Below are positions 17,023 through 25,756 of a stretch of DNA of 64,000 nt, piece by piece. The stretch is taken from contig JBHGXV010000052.1 in NCBI GenBank assembly GCA_041920505.1, positions 1 through 64,000 of the forward strand, given 5' to 3'. A program made the position numbers and the translations under genes. The notes under the pieces were generated by a model, which saw only the letters and a list, made by a program, of their open reading frames with translations, had not been told where the DNA came from and did no database searches. The stretch is from JBHGXV01 sp041920505 (GTDB taxonomy: Bacteria > Bacillota > Bacilli > Brevibacillales > Brevibacillaceae). Each line of letters opens with the position of its first letter. The first letter of the stretch is position 1.

Positions 17023-17580
17023 ATGTTTCATCCAACCGTGTTTGACAATCTCAAGGTGGTGCTGGAAGGGGCGGTGTACGACCGCGACCTGGACGGGGAG
17101 ATCGTCGTGACCCACCGCGCCGACGTGATGGATATGGCGGCGTTTGCCCGGTTTTTTCAGATTGACTTTTGCATGGCCGAGGACGCGGGGCGGGAAGAAG
17201 CGGTGACGGCGCAAATCCAGTTGCGCACCACACTCGGCGACCTGGCCAGCGAGCAGTTGGAGCAGCCGCTTGTCGAGCATGTCGGTTGCACGATCTGCCT
17301 GCATTTTCTGGTGCAGGTGCGCGACGTTCCCCGCGAGACGGAACTGATCACGGGCATCCTCAACGAGATCTGGGGGGAGCGGCCGCACATCACGCAGTTG
17401 CTCTCGGCCAGACTGGACGAGCACAAGCCCTTGCGTTGGCCGCCCGAGGTGTACAAAAACCGCGTGACGCTCGACTTTCACCGCAAGATCGACGAAGGCA
17501 ATATCGCCGACATGCGCGCCCTGGTGGAACACTGTGTGTTGTCGGTGGCGCGGTTGCGTGAGGCGTTATTCCCCTGGTAA
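17023..17580 (+). CDS. Conserved-looking hypothetical protein
   Basis: 185 residues beginning MFHPTVFDNLKVVLEGAVYD, cytoplasmic, mixed alpha/beta, with a central segment HVGCTICLHFLVQVRDVPRE. I do not recognise the family. The ATG at 17023 follows GGGAGGGG; the reading frame stays open further upstream, but that part overlaps the preceding terminator. It ends just before the bioY control region. Confidence 0.75.
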   Translation: MFHPTVFDNLKVVLEGAVYDRDLDGEIVVTHRADVMDMAAFARFFQIDFCMAEDAGREEAVTAQIQLRTTLGDLASEQLEQPLVEHVGCTICLHFLVQVRDVPRETELITGILNEIWGERPHITQLLSARLDEHKPLRWPPEVYKNRVTLDFHRKIDEGNIADMRALVEHCVLSVARLREALFPW

Positions 17581-17586
17581 GTTAAC

Positions 17587-17639
17587 TGTCAACTTGTTTG
17601 TCAATTCATGTTGACAAATCTCTGACAATTCCCTAAGCT
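17587..17639 (+). promoter_or_regulatory. BirA-type operator overlapping the bioY promoter
   Basis: TGTCAAC (17587-17593), a 16-bp spacer, then GTTGACA (17610-17616) form an inverted repeat with the spacing of biotin-repressor sites. A perfect -35 TTGACA (17611-17616) with TAAGCT 17 bp further on lies within the right half-site, so repressor binding would block RNA polymerase. An additional TTGTCAA/TTGACAA inverted repeat overlaps it. BirA as the ligand is inferred from the downstream biotin transporter. Confidence 0.68.
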
Positions 17640-17683
17640 AAAGGCATGGCACTTATCTTATCAGGCAGGGTGTGATCAATCGA

Positions 17684-18253
17684 ATGAAAACACGCGATTT
17701 GGTCTTGGCTGCGATGTTCATCGCGCTGATGACGGCTTTGGGAATGGTGAAAATTACGCTTCCGATGTGGAACGAGGTTCCGATCACGGGACAGACGCTC
17801 GGCGTCATGCTGGCCGGCGCCTTGCTCGGGGCACGATTGGGCGGATTAAGTCTGTTGTCGTTCGTCGTGCTGGTGGCTGCGGGTGCGCCGCTGTTGTCCG
17901 GCTTTACCGGGGGCATCGGCGTGTTTGCGACGGCGCGCGGCGGTTGGGTACTGAGCTGGCCGCTGGCGGCGTTTCTCATCGGATATCTGGTGGAGCGCAA
18001 CTGGAATTCGCTGAAGACCTGGAAAGTGTTTTTGTACAACGTGCTGGGAGGGATCGTGGTCGTCTATCTGATCGGCATGGCGTATCAGGCGGCGATTACC
18101 GGCGTGCCGTTCTGGACCGTGGTGCTGAAATCGATGATATTTATTCCGGGCGACGTGCTGAAGGCGTTCGTGGCCGCGTTTATCGCCGTGCGGCTGCGCC
18201 AGTCGTACCCGTTGATCAAACCGGCGGACAAAAAGCTGACGCACGTATCCTGA
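17684..18253 (+). CDS. bioY: Biotin transporter substrate-binding subunit BioY
   Basis: 189 residues with about six transmembrane helices and the BioY hallmarks PITGQTLGVMLAGALLGARLG and RGGWVLSWPLAAFLIGYLVE. It is the S-component of an energy-coupling-factor biotin transporter. Start ATG 17684 lies six bases after a long anti-SD match (GGGTGTGATC); GTG 17672 is an alternative. No ECF ATPase genes are adjacent, so it probably uses a shared ECF module elsewhere. Confidence 0.94.
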   Translation: MKTRDLVLAAMFIALMTALGMVKITLPMWNEVPITGQTLGVMLAGALLGARLGGLSLLSFVVLVAAGAPLLSGFTGGIGVFATARGGWVLSWPLAAFLIGYLVERNWNSLKTWKVFLYNVLGGIVVVYLIGMAYQAAITGVPFWTVVLKSMIFIPGDVLKAFVAAFIAVRLRQSYPLIKPADKKLTHVS

Positions 18254-18380
18254 CAGGCGTTGGGCGCTTTTGCTATCATATGGATAACGGTGGAGGGAAA
18301 GGTTTGCTGATCGGCGAACCTTTTTCCTTTTTCGTGCGGTTTGCGGATGGCAGACGGACGAAGACAAAGGAGGAGAGAGC

Positions 18381-19550
18381 ATGCAGCGAACAGCGGTGAT
18401 CGTCTACGCCAAACGGACGCCGATCGGCAGGGTGGGCGGCATGCTGCGCGACTGGGAGCCGCATGAACTGGCGGCTGCGCTTTTGCGGGATGCCGTGGAG
18501 ATGTGCGGGATGGACCCGGGCGAGGTGGAGGAAGTGATCCTGGGCAATGTCGTCGGACCGGGGGGCAATCTGGCCCGGTTGGCGGCGCTTACGGCGGGGT
18601 TCCCGGTCCAGGTGCCGGGCGTGACGGTGGATCGGCAGTGCGGCGCCGGGCTGGAGGCGATTCAGTTGGCGTGCCGTCTGGTGCAGGCGGGTGCGGGAGA
18701 GGTGTACCTGGCCGGGGGAGTGGAGAGCGCCAGCCGGGCGCCCTGGAAGTTGGAAAAGCCGCGCTCGCTCTATGAACAGCTTCCCCGAGTATATGGACGG
18801 GCCCGCTTCGCTCCGGACAGCGTCGGCGACCCGGAGATGGGGGAGGCGGCGGAGAACGTGGCGGAGGCGTACGGCATTTCGCGGACGGAGCAGGACGCAT
18901 GGGCGCTGGAGAGTCACCGGAAGGCAGTAGAGGCAATCGACGCCGGACGGATGAAGCGTGTGATCCTGCCGCTCGCGGGTGAACAGGGCGTGATCGAACA
19001 CGACGAGTGTCCGCGCCGCGACACCAGCCTGGAACAACTGGCGCGGCTTCGCCCGGTGTTTCGTCCGGGGGGAACGGTGACGGCGGGAAATGCGTGCCCG
19101 ATCAACGATGGGGCCGCGCTCGCGGTGGTGATGAGCGAACGCAAAGCCAATGAGCTTGGGCTTGCGCCGCTCTTGCGTTTCGTCGACAGTGTCTCGGCGG
19201 GCGTCGATCCCCGCCTGCTCGGCACCGGCCCGATTCCGGCCGTGCGGCGGTTGCTGAGCCGTACAGGTGTGGCGGCGGAGGAGTTGGCGCGGATCGAATT
19301 CAACGAAGCGTTTGCTTCCCAGGTGATTGCCTGCGTCAACGAACTCGGGTTTTTGCGCGAACGGGTCAATCCCGATGGCGGGGCGCTCGCCTACGGACAT
19401 CCCTACGGCGCGTCCGGCGCCGTACTCGTCGCCCATCTGGCCCATGGGATGGCTTGTGAAGGGAAGGGACGCTACGGTCTGGCCACGCTCGGCATCGGCG
19501 GCGGACTGGGGCTGGCCACATTGTTTGAACGGGTGGAGGCGGTGCGATGA
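18381..19550 (+). CDS. Thiolase-family acyl-CoA acetyltransferase with altered active site
   Basis: 389 residues. The nucleophile C87 in DRQCGAGLEA, the NEAFA motif and H340 in GHPYGASGA are all present. The second catalytic cysteine of the usual CxGGG motif is replaced: the sequence reads ATLGIGGGLG with G371 in that position. Thiolases use that cysteine as acid/base in Claisen chemistry, so activity may be altered. First gene of a tight four-gene operon (ATGA overlap with the acyl-CoA ligase), preceded by AGGAGAG. Confidence 0.88.
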   Translation: MQRTAVIVYAKRTPIGRVGGMLRDWEPHELAAALLRDAVEMCGMDPGEVEEVILGNVVGPGGNLARLAALTAGFPVQVPGVTVDRQCGAGLEAIQLACRLVQAGAGEVYLAGGVESASRAPWKLEKPRSLYEQLPRVYGRARFAPDSVGDPEMGEAAENVAEAYGISRTEQDAWALESHRKAVEAIDAGRMKRVILPLAGEQGVIEHDECPRRDTSLEQLARLRPVFRPGGTVTAGNACPINDGAALAVVMSERKANELGLAPLLRFVDSVSAGVDPRLLGTGPIPAVRRLLSRTGVAAEELARIEFNEAFASQVIACVNELGFLRERVNPDGGALAYGHPYGASGAVLVAHLAHGMACEGKGRYGLATLGIGGGLGLATLFERVEAVR

Positions 19551-21127
19551 CGCGGATTGTTGACGGTTTGCTCGCACATGCTGCCGCGCATCCCGAACGG
19601 GCGGCGGCGCGGATGGAGGATGTGTGCGTCACCTACGGCGCGTTGGCCGAGGTTGCGCACCGACAGGCCGAACGAGCGCGTCGGGAGGGATTGGCGGGCA
19701 GGCGGGTCGGCCTGTGGTTGTCCAACAGCCCCGATTTTCTCGCCTGTTTTTACGGGATTGTCCTGGCCGGAGGGATTGCCGTCCCTTTGCCCGTCGATCT
19801 GCCTGAGGCGCAGTTGCCGGCGTGGGCCGACCATCTCGGGCTGGCTGCCGTCTGGAAAGAGCGTTTCCGGCCGGGAGAGCCAAAAACCGTTTGGATGTCG
19901 GCCGGGGCGAAACAGTGCCTGTCGGCAGGGACAGCGCCTGATGACGGTACTGGTGAGGATGGGCTGTTTTACATGGCCGTATCGTCCGGGTCGACGGGCA
20001 AACCGAAGGGCATTTTGCGTTCCCACCGTTCCTGGGTGGAGAGTTTTCGGCAGATGAAGCAGACGTTTGGCACCGGGGGCGGCGACAGGCTGCTCGTCCC
20101 AGGGCCGCTGCATTACTCCGCTTCGCTGATCGCCGCCTTGCAGGTGCTTCACGAAGGCGGAGAAGTGGTGCTACTGCCGCAGTTTGATGCCCGGCGGGTG
20201 CTAACGGCCTTGCGCGACGAGGGGATCACGGCGGCGTTCATGGTGCCTGCCATGTACGCCAAGGCGCTGGCCCGGATGCCGAGCGGGGACGGTGGTGAAC
20301 CGTGCCTGCGGCCGATCGTGTTCGTCACCGCCGGGGCGAAAATGGACGCCGCGCTGAAGCGGGCCTGGCTGGAGGCGTTCCCAGCCAGTGTGCTGTACGA
20401 ATACTACGGAGCGGCGGAGTTGAGCTTTGTCTCCGTCTCACGCGCGGAGCCGGGGATGTTGCGGTCGGAACCGGGCGTTTCGCGTGCGGGGGCGGGAGTG
20501 TCGGGTTCGGGCGTGTCAAAATCGGCGCCTGAATGTGCCAAGACCGACAGTGTCGGACGAGCCTTTGCCGGGGTGACATTGATCATCCGCGATGAACACG
20601 GCCGGCCGTTGCCTCCCGGCGAGATCGGGGAAATCTACGTGGCGAGCGGAATGATCGCGCAAGGGTATGGTCATCGCGGCGCGGAGCCGTTCCTCGAACC
20701 GGTCGACGGCACGTATTCGGTCGGCGACATCGGGTATGTGGATGAAAACGGGTATCTGTATCTTGTGGGGCGGAAACAGGAGATGATTCTGCGCGGAGCG
20801 GTCAATGTCTACCCGCTTGAGGTGGAGCAGGCGCTCACGTCATGCCCCGGAGTGCGGGAAGCGGCCGTGTTTGGCGTCCCGGACGCGGTGCTGGGCGAGC
20901 GCATCGTCGCTGCCGTCGTCGGGAACGGGTCGGAGTTGTCTGATCCGCGCGTCTGGCGGGAGTGGCTGGCGTCACGGCTTCCCCGCTCGCGTTGGCCGGA
21001 CGTGTACTGGCCCGTCGAGCGGCTTCCCTTCGGCAGTACAGGCAAAGTGGATCGTGCCGCATTGAGGCGCGAATATCTGCAACGGGAGGGGGCGAACCAA
21101 GCATGGAACCCGTCTGGAACCAACTGA
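19547..21127 (+). CDS. Acyl-CoA ligase (AMP-forming)
   Basis: 526 residues of the adenylate-forming superfamily: ATP loop SSGSTGKPKG (146-155), EYYGAAE adenine-binding motif, the hinge DIGYVDENGYLYLVGRKQEM, and the catalytic lysine of GSTGKVDRAAL near the C-terminus. It activates a carboxylic acid to its CoA thioester. A Ser/Gly/Glu-rich stretch of about 40 residues (window 20439-20560) interrupts the segment after EYYGAAE and looks like an insertion. Coupled to the thiolase by ATGA; the 3' end overlaps the MaoC gene by 25 bp. Confidence 0.92.
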   Translation: MTRIVDGLLAHAAAHPERAAARMEDVCVTYGALAEVAHRQAERARREGLAGRRVGLWLSNSPDFLACFYGIVLAGGIAVPLPVDLPEAQLPAWADHLGLAAVWKERFRPGEPKTVWMSAGAKQCLSAGTAPDDGTGEDGLFYMAVSSGSTGKPKGILRSHRSWVESFRQMKQTFGTGGGDRLLVPGPLHYSASLIAALQVLHEGGEVVLLPQFDARRVLTALRDEGITAAFMVPAMYAKALARMPSGDGGEPCLRPIVFVTAGAKMDAALKRAWLEAFPASVLYEYYGAAELSFVSVSRAEPGMLRSEPGVSRAGAGVSGSGVSKSAPECAKTDSVGRAFAGVTLIIRDEHGRPLPPGEIGEIYVASGMIAQGYGHRGAEPFLEPVDGTYSVGDIGYVDENGYLYLVGRKQEMILRGAVNVYPLEVEQALTSCPGVREAAVFGVPDAVLGERIVAAVVGNGSELSDPRVWREWLASRLPRSRWPDVYWPVERLPFGSTGKVDRAALRREYLQREGANQAWNPSGTN

Positions 21128-21939
21128 CGCCGGGACTTAGTACGCCGCCGTTTGAGGTCGAGCTGACCTGTGAGCGCGTGGCCCGGTTCGCCGACTGTTT
21201 GCGCTGGCCGCTCGCGGCAGGTGTGCCGCCGACGCTTCCGGCCACGTTTTGGCAAAAGCGCTATCCTGACTGGCTCAAGCGGCTTGACGCGCCGCAACTA
21301 TTGAAGCGGCAGTCGTTTTTCTACGCGCGTCCGCTTCGCATCGGCGCCGCTTACGAATGCCGCATCGAGTTGACACGAATCGAGCGGGTGACGACGCCTG
21401 GCGGCAAGACCTACGCGGCGCTCGTTCACTTGCTGACGGGACGTCAGTGGCGGGAGCTGCACTTTTCGGCGGAAACCCTGCTTTATGTGCCCGTCGCGGC
21501 AGGGGAATCAGGAGGTTCGGGCATGTCCCAAACCGCCGGGGCGGGGAATTTCGACGGCAGCTTTCTTTCAAAGACGCTCACCGACGTCTTTTCCTTGCCG
21601 ATCACGCCGAATTTGATACGCCGATACGCGGACGTGTCCGGAGATGATCAGCCGATCCATGTGGACGAAAGCGCCGCTCGAAACGCCGGATATCCCGGAT
21701 TGCTGGCGCACGGGCTGCTCGGTATGGGATTGGCGGCGCGGGTGGTGCTGCCGCTTGTGGAGTCGGGCCGCGTCATCCGTTCCTATCACATGGAGTTTCG
21801 CTCGCCGCTGTTTGCCGGTGACACGCTGTCGGTCCTGACGGCAGGAGAAGGGGAGCGGTGGCGGCTTGCCGGAGTGGCGCAGGCGAGCGGCAAGCGGGTA
21901 TTTCACGGAGAGATTGGACTGGGAAAGGAGACAGGGTGA
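21103..21939 (+). CDS. MaoC-like double-hotdog hydratase/dehydratase
   Basis: 278 residues: an N-terminal hotdog domain of the FAS1-dehydratase type (about 15-130) and a C-terminal MaoC domain with the hydratase motif YADVSGDDQPIHVDE and GLLAHGLLGMGL. It likely hydrates an enoyl-CoA or dehydrates a 3-hydroxyacyl-CoA. A Gly/Ser-rich linker joins the halves. Start ATG 21103 after GGGAGGGGG, overlapping the end of the ligase gene by 25 bp. Fits between ligase, SDR and thiolase as a beta-oxidation-like set. Confidence 0.82.
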   Translation: MEPVWNQLTPGLSTPPFEVELTCERVARFADCLRWPLAAGVPPTLPATFWQKRYPDWLKRLDAPQLLKRQSFFYARPLRIGAAYECRIELTRIERVTTPGGKTYAALVHLLTGRQWRELHFSAETLLYVPVAAGESGGSGMSQTAGAGNFDGSFLSKTLTDVFSLPITPNLIRRYADVSGDDQPIHVDESAARNAGYPGLLAHGLLGMGLAARVVLPLVESGRVIRSYHMEFRSPLFAGDTLSVLTAGEGERWRLAGVAQASGKRVFHGEIGLGKETG

Positions 21940-21940
21940 G

Positions 21941-22768
21941 ATGCGGCACGGGAACGAGACCATCACAAACACGACGGCCCAATCGTTGGCCGGAAAAGTG
22001 GCCATCGTCACAGGATCGACGCGCGGCATCGGGCTTGCCATTGCCCGCTCGCTCGCCGACGCGGGAGTGCGGACGGTCGTCAACGGGACCACAGACGAAG
22101 CGGTGGAGCGGGTGGTACGCGAACTGCGGGCAAACGGCGGGGAAGCGGCGGGCGTCGCCGGCCGGGTGGAGCAGATGGAGACGGGACGAGCCCTGGTGCG
22201 GCAGGCGATCGATGCGTTTGGCTGCGTCGACTTTCTCATAAACAACGCGGGGATCGTCGCCGACCGCTTCAGCCACCGTCTGTCGGAGGAAGATTGGGAC
22301 CGCGTGCTGGCGGTGCACGCCAAAGGCACGTTCAGTTGTGTCCAACCGTTTTTGCTCGCGCTAAAAGAAGCCGGGCACGGCGGCGTGATCGTCAACATGA
22401 CGTCAACCGCAGGATTGCATGGCACAGTCGGCCAGTTGAACTACGCGGCGGCCAAAGGGGCGATCCTGGCGATGACCTACACCCTGGCCGAAGAATGGCG
22501 GCAGGCGGGGATTCGCGTCCACGCCGTCGCTCCCGCCGCCTTGACCGACATGACGCGCCCGCATGTGGAGCGGGCGCAGGTCGAAGCGAGCGCACGCAAA
22601 GAGGAACTGCCGGAATACTGGCGGATCGGCTCGCCGGAAGACGTCGCCCGGCTGGTCGTCTGGCTTTTGGCCACGCCGCAGGAAACCGGCACCGTCTGGG
22701 CGGTCAACGGACACCGGATAGGCCGCTGGTCAAAACCGGTGTACAGCGAGTGTGAAATCGGCGGGTAA
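21941..22768 (+). CDS. Short-chain dehydrogenase/reductase (3-oxoacyl reductase type)
   Basis: 275 residues with the cofactor motif TGSTRGIG (24-31), NNAG (101-104) and catalytic S155, Y168 and K172. It most resembles FabG/PhaB-like 3-oxoacyl-CoA/ACP reductases. The ATG follows the MaoC stop by one base, with AAAGGAG upstream. As last gene of the thiolase-ligase-MaoC-SDR operon it would interconvert 3-hydroxyacyl and 3-oxoacyl thioesters. The physiological substrate is unknown. Confidence 0.88.
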   Translation: MRHGNETITNTTAQSLAGKVAIVTGSTRGIGLAIARSLADAGVRTVVNGTTDEAVERVVRELRANGGEAAGVAGRVEQMETGRALVRQAIDAFGCVDFLINNAGIVADRFSHRLSEEDWDRVLAVHAKGTFSCVQPFLLALKEAGHGGVIVNMTSTAGLHGTVGQLNYAAAKGAILAMTYTLAEEWRQAGIRVHAVAPAALTDMTRPHVERAQVEASARKEELPEYWRIGSPEDVARLVVWLLATPQETGTVWAVNGHRIGRWSKPVYSECEIGG

Positions 22769-22795
22769 ACCGGGGGCGGGGCGGAACGTGCCGGT

Positions 22796-24166
22796 TCAGG
22801 AGCCGGCGGTCTGGGACGGGGACGACGGCTGGGCGAAAGGAACGGTAAAGCTGAAGCAGCTTCCATACCCGAGCTGGCTGGTGACAGTGATCTCCCCGCC
22901 GTGGCGGCGTACGATGTCCTCGCAGATCGCCAGGCCGAGGCCGGTCCCGCCGCTGTTGCGGTTGCGCGATTTTTCCGCGCGGTAAAACTTGGTGAACACT
23001 TTCGGCAAATCTTCTTCCGGGATGCCTTCTCCCTTGTCGATCACCGAGAAAAGGACGTACCCTTCCCGCTGATCGACGGTCAGCAGGATGGAGCCGTTCG
23101 GCCTGTTGTAGTGGATCGCGTTGTTCAACAGATTTTCCAGCACCCGGCGCAGTTTGGTCTCGTCCGCCTGGATGTGCAGCTCGTCCGAGATGCGCAGTTT
23201 CCAATGGAACGTCAGGTTGGCTTCCCTGGTTTTTTGCAGGTAATCTTCAATAATGTTTCGGACAAAGGTACGGACGTGGAAGCGGGTGACGGTAAGCGGC
23301 ATCAAGAGACTGGTCTTGTTGTAGTCCTGCAGTTCGTCCAATAGGCGCCCAAGGTCGTCCGCTTTTTGCTCGATCTTGGCCATTTGCCGTTTGATCTGTT
23401 CCAGATCGGTCACCCGTCCGGAGCCGATGAACGAAGCATATCCCTTGATCGTCGTCAGCGGCGTGCGGAAGTCGTGAGCGATCGCGCCGATCAGTTCGTG
23501 TTGCCGCTCCTCGGACTGGCGCAACTCTTCCACCATCTCGGTGAAGTAGCGCAACAGTTGGCCGAATTCGTCGTTGCGCTTGAACGAAACCGTGACATTC
23601 CGCTTCCCGGAGCGAATCTCCTGAATTTCCCGCGACAACTCGTTGACGGGACGCAAAATCCAGCGGGCCAGGATGAAGACTAGCACCAGGCCGATGACCA
23701 GCACGCTGCCGTAAATGTACCAGATGGTCATCGCCATTCCTTTGGAGGCGAGGATATCGGTGTCATCGGTGAAAAACTGGATGACCGTCCGCCCTTCGTT
23801 GGGAGGGTCGTGCTGAAACGAATACTCGGCCACCACTTTCTTCCCCTGCCCCTTTTCGTCATAAGCCTTGGAGGTCTTGGAAAAAATCTCCCGGCCGTGC
23901 TCGTCCTCCACCATCATTTTGTACATCAGATCCTCCGGCAGATTGCCGACCATATCCTGCAACTCCGCCGGGTTTTTCAATAAGGTGCTGCTTAACAGTT
24001 GCACGAACTGCACCATTTCCGCCGCTTCTTTCTCCTGGACGAACTGTTCGTGGCGGTCGTTCTTGATCTGCTCGACGATCATGTGTTCAAAAACCAGCTT
24101 GTAGGTGAGCAAGTGAGCGGCGATCACAACGAGGAAGGTGAGGATCAGTTTTTTGCCTACGCCCAC
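22796..24166 (-). CDS. Sensor histidine kinase
   Basis: 456 residues: transmembrane helix at about 7-23, an extracytoplasmic sensor of about 125 residues, a second helix (about 148-168), HAMP, HisKA with the phosphorylated H231 in GAIAHDFRTPLTTIKGY, and an HATPase domain (NLLNNAIHYNRPNGS, GEGIPEEDLPKVFTKFYR, GGTGLGLAI). The GTG start directly abuts the stop of the upstream response-regulator gene. Signal unknown; the mostly acidic sensor region gives no ligand clue. Confidence 0.93.
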   Translation of the reverse strand: MGVGKKLILTFLVVIAAHLLTYKLVFEHMIVEQIKNDRHEQFVQEKEAAEMVQFVQLLSSTLLKNPAELQDMVGNLPEDLMYKMMVEDEHGREIFSKTSKAYDEKGQGKKVVAEYSFQHDPPNEGRTVIQFFTDDTDILASKGMAMTIWYIYGSVLVIGLVLVFILARWILRPVNELSREIQEIRSGKRNVTVSFKRNDEFGQLLRYFTEMVEELRQSEERQHELIGAIAHDFRTPLTTIKGYASFIGSGRVTDLEQIKRQMAKIEQKADDLGRLLDELQDYNKTSLLMPLTVTRFHVRTFVRNIIEDYLQKTREANLTFHWKLRISDELHIQADETKLRRVLENLLNNAIHYNRPNGSILLTVDQREGYVLFSVIDKGEGIPEEDLPKVFTKFYRAEKSRNRNSGGTGLGLAICEDIVRRHGGEITVTSQLGYGSCFSFTVPFAQPSSPSQTAGS

Positions 24167-24892
24167 CTAGACACGCTCCCCGATGAACACGTAACCGGTT
24201 CCCCATTGTGTCTTGATGAAGGTCCGCTCAAACTCCACCTTTTCACGCAGGTTCTTGATGTGTACGGTGACCGTGTTGAGCGATCCGTATCCGTACCCCC
24301 AGACACGGTCATAAATCTGCTCCCGCGTAAACACGATACCAGGATGTTCCGCCAAAAACGTCAGCAACTGGAACTCTTTCGTCGACAAGTCCACCTTTTT
24401 CCCGCTCACGTACACCGTGAACGTCTCCTTGTGGATCTCCAGACCTTTAAACTTTAACACCGTCACCGGAGGCGCCGAAGGGATCGGTTTGTCGCCGCCT
24501 TCGCCCGCCGCCAGCTTGCGGATGCGCTCGTAGCGGCGCAGGTGGGCACGGATGCGAGCCAGCAGTTCTTCGGTGTCAAACGGTTTGGTGATGTAATCGT
24601 CCGCGCCGATTTCCAGGCCGACCACCTTGTCGACCGGTTTCCCCTTTGCGCTGAGAAAAAGAATGGGCATATCCCATTCCCGGCGAATTTGGGCGCACAA
24701 CTCATACCCGCTCATGTTGGGCATCATGATGTCGAGGAGGATAAGGTCCGGACGGACGCCTTGCGACAAAAGGGTCAGAGCCTGCTCGCCGCTCTCGGCG
24801 GAGGAGACCTGATAGCCTTCACTTTCCAGTATGTCCCGCAAAAGATCGATGATCTCCTGATGGTCATCGACGACCAATACATGTTCCTTCAC
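24167..24892 (-). CDS. OmpR-family response regulator
   Basis: 241 residues from GTG 24892, which is chosen because GGGGGGAG lies six bases upstream; ATG 24910 would place the ribosome site inside the gene. The receiver domain has the acidic pair DD (9-10), phosphoacceptor D54 and K at SAKGKP, followed by a winged-helix output domain (VDLSTKEFQLLTFLAEHPG, DRVWGYGYGSLNTVTVHIKN). It forms a two-gene operon with the kinase. Targets unknown. Confidence 0.94.
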   Translation of the reverse strand: MKEHVLVVDDHQEIIDLLRDILESEGYQVSSAESGEQALTLLSQGVRPDLILLDIMMPNMSGYELCAQIRREWDMPILFLSAKGKPVDKVVGLEIGADDYITKPFDTEELLARIRAHLRRYERIRKLAAGEGGDKPIPSAPPVTVLKFKGLEIHKETFTVYVSGKKVDLSTKEFQLLTFLAEHPGIVFTREQIYDRVWGYGYGSLNTVTVHIKNLREKVEFERTFIKTQWGTGYVFIGERV

Positions 24893-25026
24893 CAGAGACT
24901 CCCCCCACATCTGTCATGCTATCTTTCATCATATCACGGATTTCGCTTGACGGGGGGACAATTGACTGGCTGGTCAGACAAGAAAAACCTGTCCCCACCT
25001 CATAGGACCAGGTGACAAAAGACGCC

Positions 25027-25056
25027 AAAAAAAGCCAAAGGCGATTTGCCTTTGAC
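25027..25056 (-). terminator. Rho-independent terminator after the NlpC/P60 gene
   Basis: Minus strand AGTCAAAGGC / GCCTTTGGCT (one G-T pair) with an AAATC loop, followed by seven T residues. Confidence 0.88.
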
Positions 25057-25075
25057 TTCAATCATTGCCAATCTC

Positions 25076-25621
25076 TTATTTTTTCTCTTTCGACGGCGTT
25101 TTGTGCGAGTTTGCTTGCTCCGCTTTCAAAGAAGCAGCCTGCACTGTCTTCGGTTTTTGGGCGTTCTGGGCTGCGGTCAGCGCCGGAATCGCGACGCGTT
25201 TTGCGCCGACATAACGCTTGCTCCAGTAGTACGGGTCGTCCAGACTGGTTTTGACAACCCCTTTGCCGGATTCGGAGTGAACGAAGGTGTTGTTCCCGAT
25301 GTAGATGCCCACGTGGGAGACGCCGTGTCCGCTCGTGTTGAAAAAGACCAGATCCCCCGGTTGCAGATCATTGCGGGCAACAGATTGTCCCAGCTCGTAC
25401 TGAGCCGCAGACGAATGCGGGAGGTCGACGCCCAATGCCTGAAAGACATAGCGCGTAAACCCGGAACAATCAAATCCCTTCGTGTCGGTTCCCGCCGCTT
25501 TGTACGGAACTCCGTACAATTGGTTGACGGTGTTCGTCAACGGATTCTCGTCCGCAAACACCGACGGCGCTCCCAACGTCAACAATCCAGTCACCAACAA
25601 AGCACTGACAAATTTACGCAA
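25076..25621 (-). CDS. Secreted NlpC/P60 cell-wall hydrolase
   Basis: 181 residues with an N-terminal signal peptide (MRKFVSALLVTGLLTLGAPS, VFA cleavage) and an NlpC/P60 domain: catalytic C52 in DCSGF, H103 in GVSHVGIYIG and H115. Such endopeptidases cut stem-peptide bonds in peptidoglycan. No LysM or SH3 anchor is present; the C-terminus is a lysine/alanine-rich tail that could bind wall polymers. It starts at TTG with AAAGGAG eight bases upstream and lies directly behind a c-di-AMP riboswitch. Confidence 0.92.
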   Translation of the reverse strand: MRKFVSALLVTGLLTLGAPSVFADENPLTNTVNQLYGVPYKAAGTDTKGFDCSGFTRYVFQALGVDLPHSSAAQYELGQSVARNDLQPGDLVFFNTSGHGVSHVGIYIGNNTFVHSESGKGVVKTSLDDPYYWSKRYVGAKRVAIPALTAAQNAQKPKTVQAASLKAEQANSHKTPSKEKK

Positions 25622-25639
25622 CGAGGCTGCTCCTTTCTT

Positions 25640-25756
25640 AAGCCTACGAGGTTAGCTGAAGGGTTCGGTCGAAAGGTAGCCCTAAGCTGTCGAAACAGCT
25701 ATTCACCCCAAAACATTGGTTCCCCCGTTTCCTTGACGGAACTCGGCTTGTTTCGA
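25640..25756 (-). promoter_or_regulatory. c-di-AMP riboswitch (ydaO/yuaA class) controlling the NlpC/P60 gene
   Basis: Reading the minus strand, the leader contains the class landmarks in order: CCGAGTTCC, GGGGGAACCAAT, TTGGGGTGAATAG, a variable P-stem, TAGGGCTACCTTTCGACCGA, and the closing AACCTCGTAGGC. These match the conserved core of ydaO riboswitches, which turn off cell-wall hydrolase and potassium-transport genes when c-di-AMP is high. The aptamer ends about 20 bp before the TTG start. No U-tract terminator is visible between aptamer and gene, so control may be translational. Confidence 0.93.
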
